Shown in pieces: positions 1 through 5,225 of a DNA stretch of 5,225 nt. Numbering within the stretch: position 1 is the stretch's first letter; every line of letters begins with the position of its first letter. The position numbers and the translations under genes were made by a program. Under the pieces are notes generated by a model. That model saw only the letters and a list, made by a program, of their open reading frames with translations. It had not been told where the DNA came from and ran no database searches. This DNA comes from an uncultured Planctomycetaceae bacterium (GTDB lineage Bacteria; Planctomycetota; Planctomycetia; Pirellulales; Lacipirellulaceae): NCBI GenBank assembly GCA_937860165.1, contig CALMBE010000623.1, forward strand, positions 1 to 5,225, given 5' to 3'.

Positions 1-15
1 GAATAGTCGAGAAAA

Positions 16-47
16 CATGGCCACAACGGAGTACCGCCGTGGCCATG
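16..47. repeat. Strong GC-rich inverted repeat (hairpin), possible terminator or binding palindrome
   Basis: CATGGCCAC (16-24) is perfectly complementary to GTGGCCATG (39-47), giving a 9-bp stem. Inside it, CGG (27-29) can pair with CCG (34-36) around an AGTA tetraloop, separated from the outer stem by an AA/CC internal loop. On the + strand the following bases (GCACCCTCC) are not T-rich. Read on the - strand the hairpin is followed by TTTTCTC (complement of 9-15), which is the terminator-like orientation. It could be the 3' end of a gene to the left, a block on antisense transcription, or a regulatory palindrome upstream of the sigma factor gene. The stem is certain; the function is inference. 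Confidence 0.55.
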
Positions 48-164
48 GCACCCTCCATTGTGAAAAACTAATTGGCCCCGGAAAGAGAGGCCAAAAGCTT
101 TTTCTCGGATTCGTTGACGGTTAATATGGAGAGAAGTGACTCTCCTCTATGCCCGGGGCCCGCG

Positions 165-791
165 ATGGCCGAATCAAGTCCAGAAAATCAATCCCTTCCT
201 GAAGAACTCAGCGTGGTAGCCAAGACCGATAGGTCCCTGTTGAGGCGATTCCGTGAAGGGGAGCAAGATGCCGCCACGGCGTTGTATGTGCGTTATGCGC
301 GTCGCTTGCAGGCCCTGGCCAAGAATCAAACCGGTCAAAACTTGGCTGCGCGCTTCGACCCTGAAGATGTCGTGCAGTCGGTTTTCCGGACGTTCTTTCG
401 GCGGGCCTCCGAGGGATGCTATGAGGTTCCCGTGGGCGAAGAGTTGTGGCAACTATTATTGGTTTTGGCACTGAACAAGATTCGTGCTTTGGCCGTTCAC
501 CACCGCGCACAAAAGCGGGATGCCGGTCGCACGGTGGGCAATGATACGTATTCAGAGCTTGCAACAGAAGTCTCCGGCGAAGATGCAATTGCTTACGTAA
601 CAATGAAAATGGTTGTGGATGAACTCTTGAGCCAGTTTCCTCCCCCTCAAGATCAAGTGATCCAACTCCGGATCGAAGGGCACGAAGTGGGAGAAATCGC
701 ACGCCTCACTAAGCGATCGAAGCGAACGGTGGAGAGGGTCTTACAGCAATTTCGAAAACATCTTACAACGCTTATCGGTGAAGAGAATTAA
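165..791 (+). CDS. ECF-subfamily RNA polymerase sigma-70 factor, planctomycete STK-linked type
   Basis: This encodes a 208-residue ECF sigma factor, expected to bind core RNA polymerase in the cytoplasm and direct it to a small regulon. Numbered from ATG 165, region 2 begins near residue 25 (LLRRFREGEQDAATALYVRY) and contains FDPEDVVQSVFRTFFRRA at 64-81, the signature of planctomycete ECFs. Regions 2.3-2.4 lie at about 90-122 (LWQLLLVLALNKIRALA, then a basic stretch). Region 4 spans about 153-200, with the helix-turn-helix in HEVGEIARLTKRSKRTVERVLQQFRKHL at 173-200. The frame is open back to TTG 72 just after TAA 69-71, with another ATG at 126. I prefer ATG 165 because the protein then has normal ECF length and the extra N-terminus resembles no sigma region. 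No start has a clear Shine-Dalgarno. The stop overlaps the kinase start, indicating an operon and translational coupling. No anti-sigma gene is visible; in planctomycetes the adjacent kinase is the expected partner. Family is sure; regulon is unknown. Confidence 0.93.
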   Translation: MAESSPENQSLPEELSVVAKTDRSLLRRFREGEQDAATALYVRYARRLQALAKNQTGQNLAARFDPEDVVQSVFRTFFRRASEGCYEVPVGEELWQLLLVLALNKIRALAVHHRAQKRDAGRTVGNDTYSELATEVSGEDAIAYVTMKMVVDELLSQFPPPQDQVIQLRIEGHEVGEIARLTKRSKRTVERVLQQFRKHLTTLIGEEN

Positions 792-3700
792 TCCCGTGGT
801 TCCTCCTGTACTAACCGCTGCTGCCGCTGAATTGGACTCGATCGTCGAGGCCTTCGAAAGCACTCGGCAACGTCAGGGAGCCGCCAGTCTCTTGGAGTTC
901 TTGCCCGAGCCCGGTCACCGCTACTATCGTGAAATTGCCACGGAACTGGTACGCGTGGAGATGGAGCTTTCCTGGGATGAGGGCGCGCCGCGTCGTCTGG
1001 ATTCTTATTTGCAGTTACTCCCTGGGTTGTTCTCCAGTAGAGAGACCTTGAATGAAGTTGCCTATGAAGAATATCGACTCCGCATTCAACATGGAGAGTC
1101 GACCGATCCTCTGGAGTATTCGAGCCGCTATGGCATCGTGACCGATTCTTGGAACGGCGTTGGTCCCTCGGCATCTCCAGGAAAAAACCGGACGGACGAA
1201 AGCTCATTCCAGGACTCGCTCGCCAGGGGATGGCACGATGTTCAGCAATTGGCTGAGGAAATCACAGATTTTCCGACGGTTGGCGAACGCATTTTGGATT
1301 TTCGCCTTGAACGCGAATTGGGGCGAGGGGCCTTTGCCCGAGTCTTTCTGGCACGTCAAGAAGGCTTAGCCAATCGCCCGGTAGTGCTCAAGATTGCCGC
1401 TGGAAAATCTCTCGAACCTCAACATTTGGCGCGACTGCAACACACGAATATCGTGCCTATCTATTCGGTTCATCAACACGCCGCGTTTACGGTTGTCTGC
1501 ATGCCGTATTTCGGGGACCGCACGGTGGCGAATCTGGTGCGGCACTTGGAACACGGCCAGAGTCTACCGCAGTCGGGGCAGGCACTCTTGAGTACCGTGG
1601 TCGCGCACTTGGATGAAACTCAGGTTTCCAGTGGCGATCCTCAACGCCAAGTTTCTTCGATCCCGCAGAATGCCACCGAGCATCTAGACCATGAGCAAAT
1701 CCTGCGGCGTTCCAAGCAGAATTACGAAGAGGCCATTTTAGAACTAGTCGCACAAATTGCCGAAGGGTTGCGGCATGCCCACCAACGGGGCATCGTCCAC
1801 CGCGATCTTAAGCCAGCCAATGTGCTGCTCACGACGGATGGTCGTGCGATGTTGCTCGATTTCAATCTCTCGGAAAACGCGGCGGTAAATGGCATTGCTG
1901 GCTTGGCAGTGGGGGGGACATTGCCCTACATGTCGCCCGAGCATCTCAGAGCGATGCTGCGCGGCGGAAAAGTAGATTTTCAGGGCGATATTTATTCGCT
2001 CGGTGTCATTTTCTACGAACTTCTCACGGGGCAGCAACCCTACCCGATCCACCGCGGCCCGCTGCAGAAGACTATCGAAAACATGTTGCTAGACCGCAGC
2101 GGAGTGATCCCGTCGGTTCGTGCGCAAAATGCCAAAGTCAGTCCCTCCGTCGAAGCCATCGTTCGCAAGTGCCTGGCACCGAATCTGCAAGACCGTTATC
2201 AGTCCGTCGCAGAATTGCACGAAGATTTGCAGTGTCAATTTGCGTTTCGCCCCCTACTTCATGCTGGCAATCCTTCCCTAAAAGAACGAACCACCAAATG
2301 GGCCCGGCGGCATCCAAAATTATCATCCGCTGCCTCGGTTGCCGCAGTGGCCTGTACGATCTTGGTGGCGATAGGTTGGTTCACACTGCGAACAATTGCC
2401 AATCAGTTTTACCAAGAATTCAATTCACGATTTCCCCAGGCCCGTACCGCCCTGAGTATTCCTGAGAGCGATCCGCTGCTGATTGGTGACGGTCTGAAAA
2501 CCGTTCGCTCTGCATTGGCCGAATATGGCGTAGGGGTCGATGCCCGCTGGCAACGCCCATTCACTTATCACTTTCTTGCCAAACTCGATCGACAGCAATT
2601 AGAAACCGACCTGGGCGAATTGGCCTACCATGTTGCCAGCGCGACCAAACGCCTAGCGGCAATCGAAGGCGAACCGCAGCGATTTGAAGACGCTTTGCGC
2701 TGGAATCGATTGGCAGCGAGCTCAGTGCCAAGCGAGCAATGCCCCCGCGCGTTTGAAATGCAACATGCAGAATTGCTTGCTGCATTGGGCAGATCCGAGG
2801 AAGCTACCAAAATCCAGAAACGTGCCGAGCAACTTCCTCACGAAGGGCTGCTAGATACCTATATCGAGGCCCAAAACTTGGTGCTGGATCGCAACTTCAA
2901 GGATGCCCTTCCAGCACTACTCGACCTGCGAGACCAGAGCCCTACCGATCCCGTGGTCTGGTTGTTATTGGGGAATACCTACGCGGGACTTGCAAAACAT
3001 CAGCACGCCGAGGGATGCTTTTCGGCTGCGGTGGCATTGTTGCCAGAATCTTACGTATCGCTCCACCATCGGGGACTTTGCTACATGAATCTTGGCGAGC
3101 CTCGCCGTGCCTTGATGGATTTCGATAGCGTCCTGCAATTGCGACCCGAGTTGTCACCCTGTCTGTTGAATCGGGCATTGGCCCAGCAATCACTTGGCAA
3201 TCATCGCGATGCCATCGAAGACTTTTCCTCTGCTTTAGAACGAGGTGCGACGCAAACCCGGATCTATTTCCTGCGGGCGACATCTCATGACATGCTCGGC
3301 CAGCGGGAACCTGCCGCAGCAGACCGTGCCCTGGGTTTGAAGTTGACCCCCAGCGACGAAGAAAGCTGGGTCGCGCGGGGGATTGCCCGCTTGGCTTCCG
3401 AGCCGAAAGGTGCCAGATCCGATTTTCAAGCGGCATTAGAAATCAATCCTCGGAGTGTTTCGGCATTGATGAACTTGGTGCATGTCGATGCCGAATTATT
3501 GTCCCGACCTGAAGACGCACTCAAATCGCTCAATCGCATGATCGAAATCGACAATAAGAATCCAGATGCCTTAGCGGGCAGGGCGGTGCTCCGTTCACGC
3601 GAAGGTCAGCGGGCCGAAGCCTTACAAGACCTGCAAGCGCTACTACAAGTCTCGAAAGAACCCATCCATTTATTCCAGGCCGCATGTGTCTTGTCGCTCT

Positions 3701-3873
3701 CGTCTTCACTCGAAGCATCCGACGGACCGAAAGCATTGCTGCTGTTGAGCAGGGCAATTTTACAGGACCCACGACTGCTCGCCCGGGCCCAAAAGGACCC
3801 CGACTTGGCTTTGGTCCGTAAAACGCAAGGATTTCAAAACCTGCTGGAGGCTTCACAAGGAAAAACGAGTTGA
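778..3873 (+). CDS. Transmembrane Ser/Thr protein kinase with C-terminal TPR repeats
   Basis: This is a 1031-residue Hanks-type kinase. Residues about 15-120 form the helical N-terminal domain common in planctomycete kinases. The kinase domain (about 176-485) shows the glycine loop GRGAFARV (182-189), VLK lysine K205, probable helix-C Glu E213, catalytic HRDLKPAN (341-348, D343), metal-binding DFN (361-363, in place of DFG), GGTLPYMSPE (379-388), helix-F D404 and R473. About 60 polar residues (256-315) are inserted between the hinge and helix E. A single hydrophobic segment at about 516-537 is preceded by basic residues (RRHPK), predicting a cytoplasmic kinase and an extracytoplasmic C-terminus. 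At least seven TPR-like units run from about 725 to 961, with more degenerate helical repeats on both sides. The C-terminus ends in a DPDLALVRKTQGFQNLL motif often seen in planctomycete TPR kinases. The GTG start at 778 overlaps the sigma gene by 14 bases; GTG 796, preceded by AAGAGA, is an alternative. All catalytic residues are present, so it should be active. Its likely target is the neighbouring sigma factor, but the TPR ligand is unknown. Confidence 0.93.
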   Translation: MKRINPVVPPVLTAAAAELDSIVEAFESTRQRQGAASLLEFLPEPGHRYYREIATELVRVEMELSWDEGAPRRLDSYLQLLPGLFSSRETLNEVAYEEYRLRIQHGESTDPLEYSSRYGIVTDSWNGVGPSASPGKNRTDESSFQDSLARGWHDVQQLAEEITDFPTVGERILDFRLERELGRGAFARVFLARQEGLANRPVVLKIAAGKSLEPQHLARLQHTNIVPIYSVHQHAAFTVVCMPYFGDRTVANLVRHLEHGQSLPQSGQALLSTVVAHLDETQVSSGDPQRQVSSIPQNATEHLDHEQILRRSKQNYEEAILELVAQIAEGLRHAHQRGIVHRDLKPANVLLTTDGRAMLLDFNLSENAAVNGIAGLAVGGTLPYMSPEHLRAMLRGGKVDFQGDIYSLGVIFYELLTGQQPYPIHRGPLQKTIENMLLDRSGVIPSVRAQNAKVSPSVEAIVRKCLAPNLQDRYQSVAELHEDLQCQFAFRPLLHAGNPSLKERTTKWARRHPKLSSAASVAAVACTILVAIGWFTLRTIANQFYQEFNSRFPQARTALSIPESDPLLIGDGLKTVRSALAEYGVGVDARWQRPFTYHFLAKLDRQQLETDLGELAYHVASATKRLAAIEGEPQRFEDALRWNRLAASSVPSEQCPRAFEMQHAELLAALGRSEEATKIQKRAEQLPHEGLLDTYIEAQNLVLDRNFKDALPALLDLRDQSPTDPVVWLLLGNTYAGLAKHQHAEGCFSAAVALLPESYVSLHHRGLCYMNLGEPRRALMDFDSVLQLRPELSPCLLNRALAQQSLGNHRDAIEDFSSALERGATQTRIYFLRATSHDMLGQREPAAADRALGLKLTPSDEESWVARGIARLASEPKGARSDFQAALEINPRSVSALMNLVHVDAELLSRPEDALKSLNRMIEIDNKNPDALAGRAVLRSREGQRAEALQDLQALLQVSKEPIHLFQAACVLSLSSSLEASDGPKALLLLSRAILQDPRLLARAQKDPDLALVRKTQGFQNLLEASQGKTS

Positions 3874-3900
3874 TAATTGATCTCAATTCTGCAGTTTTTT
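3861..3900 (+). terminator. Weak intrinsic terminator candidate overlapping the kinase stop codon
   Basis: GAGTTGA (3867-3873, including the TGA stop) can pair with TCAATTC (3883-3889) with one G-U pair. The flanking AAAAAC (3861-3866) can pair with GTTTTT (3894-3899) across a 4-base bulge. A run of six T (3895-3900) ends the structure. An alternative 5-bp stem is AATTG/CAATT (3875-3879/3884-3888). The stems are AT-rich and weak, so termination here would be partial. The location directly after the kinase gene supports the call. Confidence 0.35.
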
Positions 3901-3930
3901 GGGGGGTAGGGAGAGCTTTGCGGACTTCCA

Positions 3931-3965
3931 CTGAGCCTTAACTACGTTCTGACTCAGGTTTTTTT
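3931..3965 (+). terminator. Second terminator-like hairpin followed by T7
   Basis: CTGAG (3931-3935) is complementary to CTCAG (3953-3957), with a 17-base loop. After one G comes a run of seven T (3959-3965). The stem is short, though C3929 could add a pair with G3958 if A3930 bulges out. It lies between the end of the kinase gene and a promoter candidate, the place where operon read-through would be blocked. The T-run directly abuts the extended -10 element, so the same bases may serve both signals. Confidence 0.3.
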
Positions 3966-3973
3966 GTTATAAT
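3965..3973 (+). promoter_or_regulatory. Extended -10 promoter candidate for the LEPR/matrixin-like gene
   Basis: TGTTATAAT contains a perfect TATAAT hexamer (3968-3973) with the TGn extension (3965-3967), matching the housekeeping sigma-70 extended -10 consensus. No good -35 hexamer sits 16-18 bases upstream, which extended -10 promoters can tolerate. Transcription would begin near 3980, leaving a leader of about 144 bases before ATG 4124. The perfect hexamer in an intergenic region between gene-sized units is the main support. Planctomycete promoter consensus is less well defined, so this is moderate evidence only. Confidence 0.45.
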
Positions 3974-3994
3974 GGCCCCATCGGCTCAAAATTA

Positions 3995-4078
3995 ATGGCG
4001 GAACGGACAGAGAGATTCGGCTACTCTTCGGTGGAAGTGGAACTTGAGCAAATTACTCTTTGGGAGCGATTTCAATAG
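3995..4078 (+). other. Possible 27-codon upstream ORF in the leader
   Basis: ATG 3995 opens a 27-codon frame ending at TAG 4076-4078. The peptide begins MAERTERFGYSSVEVELEQ and ends in WERFQ. It is in the same frame as the large ORF that starts at 4124 and would lie inside the mRNA leader made from the 3968 promoter. It has no visible ribosome binding site and I recognise no homology. It may be a leader peptide, a chance ORF, or a remnant of an older N-terminus now cut off by the TAG. I list it as a possibility rather than as a gene. Confidence 0.2.
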
Positions 4079-4123
4079 TTCCCTTTGGTCGAGACTAAAG
4101 CCGTTTCTTGTTACACATTTCTC

Positions 4124-5225
4124 ATGGGCAAATCCAACCAAAAATCGCTCAACTTCCGGAAACCGATTTCGGCAAGAAAACGGTTTGCGTTTGAGCAATT
4201 GGAACCGAGATTGGCGCTCGATGCGGCTGGGTTTCTTACGGGGAACGACGTCCACCTCACCTTGAGTTTCGCTGCCGATGGGACTCAAATAGCCGGTCAA
4301 TCCAATCAACTGGCCAGCCTCTTTAATGCGATCGCGCCTACGAATGTGTGGCAAGAAAGCATTCTCACCGCCTTTCAAACCTGGGCTGTGAATACCAATG
4401 CCGACATCGGTGTCGTTGCTGATGGCGGCCAACCGTTCGGCACTGCGGGGCCTAGTCAAAGGGATGATCGGTTTGGTGATATCCGCATCGGTGCCATTGC
4501 TATGGCTCCCAACGTAGCGGCAGTGTCGGTCCCCGTGGACGGGCTCGTCTCCGGAACCTGGTTCACGGACGTCCTTTTCAACACCGAATATAATTATCAG
4601 TCACTCGACGACATCCTGGCGATTGCCCTCCACGAGGCCGGAAATGTCTTCGGCTTGGATGACAATGCCGATCCGAATTCGCCCCTTTTTCCTGGCGACC
4701 CCCCTGTGGTCAGGGCGCCAACTGCGACCGATATATCCCTGCTCCAGCAGCTGTATGGGGTAAGAGCCCCCGACGTGAATGAGATGATAGCGTTGGGCAA
4801 CAACGATTCCATTGCGAGTGCTACGATATTGGGAATCGGAGAAACCGAGAATGGCAGTTCGGGCAGCGCTCCAACTGTACTCTATGGAGACATCACCACT
4901 GCTGCGGACTTGGACTATTTCAAAGTTTACACTCCGGGAGGATATCACGGCAATCTGACTATCGAGATTCGCAGTTCGGGGATAAGTTTGCTCAAGCCCC
5001 GACTGCGGGTGTTCGATGCGACCCAACAAATCGTTGGCGAGATCTCCGGAACTTCAGTAAGTGGTTCGCTTGTAAGTTTTCAACTTACCTCGGTCGATCC
5101 CGATGAACAGTACTATTTTGAGATCAGCGGGGCCGATCCCGGGATTCAGGGGATTGGCGGTTATTCTTTGGCGATGATTTTCGACGATGCCAATCTCGTC
5201 GAGCGCAGTAAGATTGATGAAGTGG
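4124..5225 (+). CDS. LEPR-motif exported protein with matrixin-like and PPC domains (3' partial)
   Basis: This gene runs off the window with 367 codons seen. ATG 4124 gives a basic N-terminus (K3, K7, R12, K14, R18, K19, R20) and then FEQLEPRLALDA at 23-34. This is the LEPR motif of large planctomycete surface or secreted proteins, placed at the expected distance from the start. An in-frame TAG at 4076-4078 limits upstream extension. Residues about 37-212 resemble an M10 matrixin-type metalloprotease fold: AFQTWAV, a DIRIG strand, the helix LAIALHEAGNVFGLDD (170-180 is the zinc-site segment), and a C-terminal helix ending LLQQLYG (to 212). The usual HExxHxxGxx[HD] is changed: H170 and E171 are present and D180 can replace the third His, but the second His is N174. 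The Met-turn region reads SPLF, without Met. Residues about 227-354 match a pre-peptidase C-terminal (PPC) beta-sandwich: NDSIASAT, LYGDITTAADLDYF (253-266), YYFEISG, GGYSLAM. The rest is probably further repeats or a dockerin-like end, but is not visible. Active peptidase is doubtful; a binding or scaffold role is possible. Confidence 0.88.
   Translation, partial: MGKSNQKSLNFRKPISARKRFAFEQLEPRLALDAAGFLTGNDVHLTLSFAADGTQIAGQSNQLASLFNAIAPTNVWQESILTAFQTWAVNTNADIGVVADGGQPFGTAGPSQRDDRFGDIRIGAIAMAPNVAAVSVPVDGLVSGTWFTDVLFNTEYNYQSLDDILAIALHEAGNVFGLDDNADPNSPLFPGDPPVVRAPTATDISLLQQLYGVRAPDVNEMIALGNNDSIASATILGIGETENGSSGSAPTVLYGDITTAADLDYFKVYTPGGYHGNLTIEIRSSGISLLKPRLRVFDATQQIVGEISGTSVSGSLVSFQLTSVDPDEQYYFEISGADPGIQGIGGYSLAMIFDDANLVERSKIDEV

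Larger units (their letters stand above)
3874..4123. other. Intergenic region between kinase gene and LEPR gene
   Basis: These 250 bases contain no gene that I can support on either strand. From left to right they hold a weak AT hairpin and T6 directly followed by G6 (3895-3906), a second hairpin with T7, the TGTTATAAT element, a possible 27-codon ORF (3995-4078), and 45 bases leading into ATG 4124. No Shine-Dalgarno precedes ATG 4124 (the bases before it read ACACATTTCTC). The layout suggests that the downstream gene is transcribed separately from the sigma-kinase pair. Confidence 0.6.

Noticed and set aside
17..124. 35-codon ORF starting inside the hairpin (ATG 17 to TAA 122-124)
   Set aside because: It overlaps the hairpin, has no ribosome binding site, no recognisable protein features and a different frame from the sigma gene. 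It is probably chance.
114..150. TTGACG as the -35 of a sigma-factor gene promoter
   Set aside because: At 16-18 bases spacing the sequence is GTGACTC-like, with no resemblance to TATAAT.
1911..1917. Run of seven G in the kinase gene as a possible frameshift or slippage site
   Set aside because: The frame continues intact through GGTLPYMSPE, a conserved kinase motif, so no frameshift is present and there is no sign of programmed slippage.
2940..3660. TPR-coding region as a DNA tandem repeat
   Set aside because: The 34-residue periodicity is at the protein level only; the DNA units are too diverged to count as a nucleotide repeat.
3895..3912. T6G6 tract and following G-runs as a G-quadruplex
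   Set aside because: Only GGGGGG and one GGG are close together and a fourth run of three G is lacking, so at most a weak two-layer structure could form.
4039..4066. ECF-type promoter from GGAACTT (4039-4045)
   Set aside because: No typical ECF -10 element (such as CGTC or TCTGA) lies about 16 bases downstream, and the site falls inside the inferred leader.
3992..4459. 155-codon open frame on the - strand opposite the LEPR gene start
   Set aside because: It lies largely antisense to the LEPR and matrixin-like coding sequence, whose protein features are clear. The - strand translation has no recognisable motif, so it is a shadow frame.
4601..5029. 142-codon open frame on the - strand opposite the zinc motif and PPC domain
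   Set aside because: It is antisense to well-recognised domains and shows no family signature.

Overview
The window looks like chromosomal DNA of a planctomycete, most likely of the Pirellulales type. Four things suggest this. An ECF sigma factor gene overlaps a large Ser/Thr kinase-TPR gene. The sigma factor carries the 'DPEDVVQS.F..FFRR' core typical of the phylum. The kinase has its characteristic N-terminal domain and a DFN activation motif. The third gene encodes the LEPR-type N-terminal motif (FEQLEPRLALDA) that marks planctomycete cell-surface or secreted proteins. Base composition is moderate, roughly mid-50s % GC by eye. Start codons lack clear Shine-Dalgarno sequences, which is also common in this phylum. 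All recognisable genes are on the + strand.

Layout. Bases 1-70 hold no supported gene but contain a strong GC-rich hairpin (16-47). Bases 165-791 encode a planctomycete ECF sigma factor (a longer reading from TTG 72 is possible but unlikely). Bases 778-3873 encode a 1031-residue membrane Ser/Thr protein kinase with an N-terminal accessory domain, kinase domain, one membrane segment and a C-terminal TPR array. It overlaps the sigma gene by 14 bases. Bases 3874-4123 form an intergenic region with two weak terminator-like hairpins, an extended -10 promoter candidate (TGTTATAAT) and a long leader with a possible 27-codon upstream ORF. Bases 4124-5225 are the start of a large exported protein that runs off the window: LEPR motif, a matrixin-like (M10-type) domain with an altered zinc motif (HEAGNVFGLDD), then a pre-peptidase C-terminal (PPC) beta-sandwich domain.

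How they may work together. The sigma factor and kinase are almost certainly one transcriptional unit, and probably one signalling pair: planctomycetes have several ECF groups encoded beside Ser/Thr kinases, in which phosphorylation is thought to replace an anti-sigma factor. The LEPR/matrixin-like gene appears to have its own promoter, so a regulatory link to the pair is only a positional hypothesis. The most notable oddities are the likely loss of the second zinc-binding histidine (and of the Met-turn methionine) in the matrixin-like domain, and the compact terminator/promoter/leader arrangement in front of that gene. I see no mobile element, CRISPR array, tRNA or rRNA.
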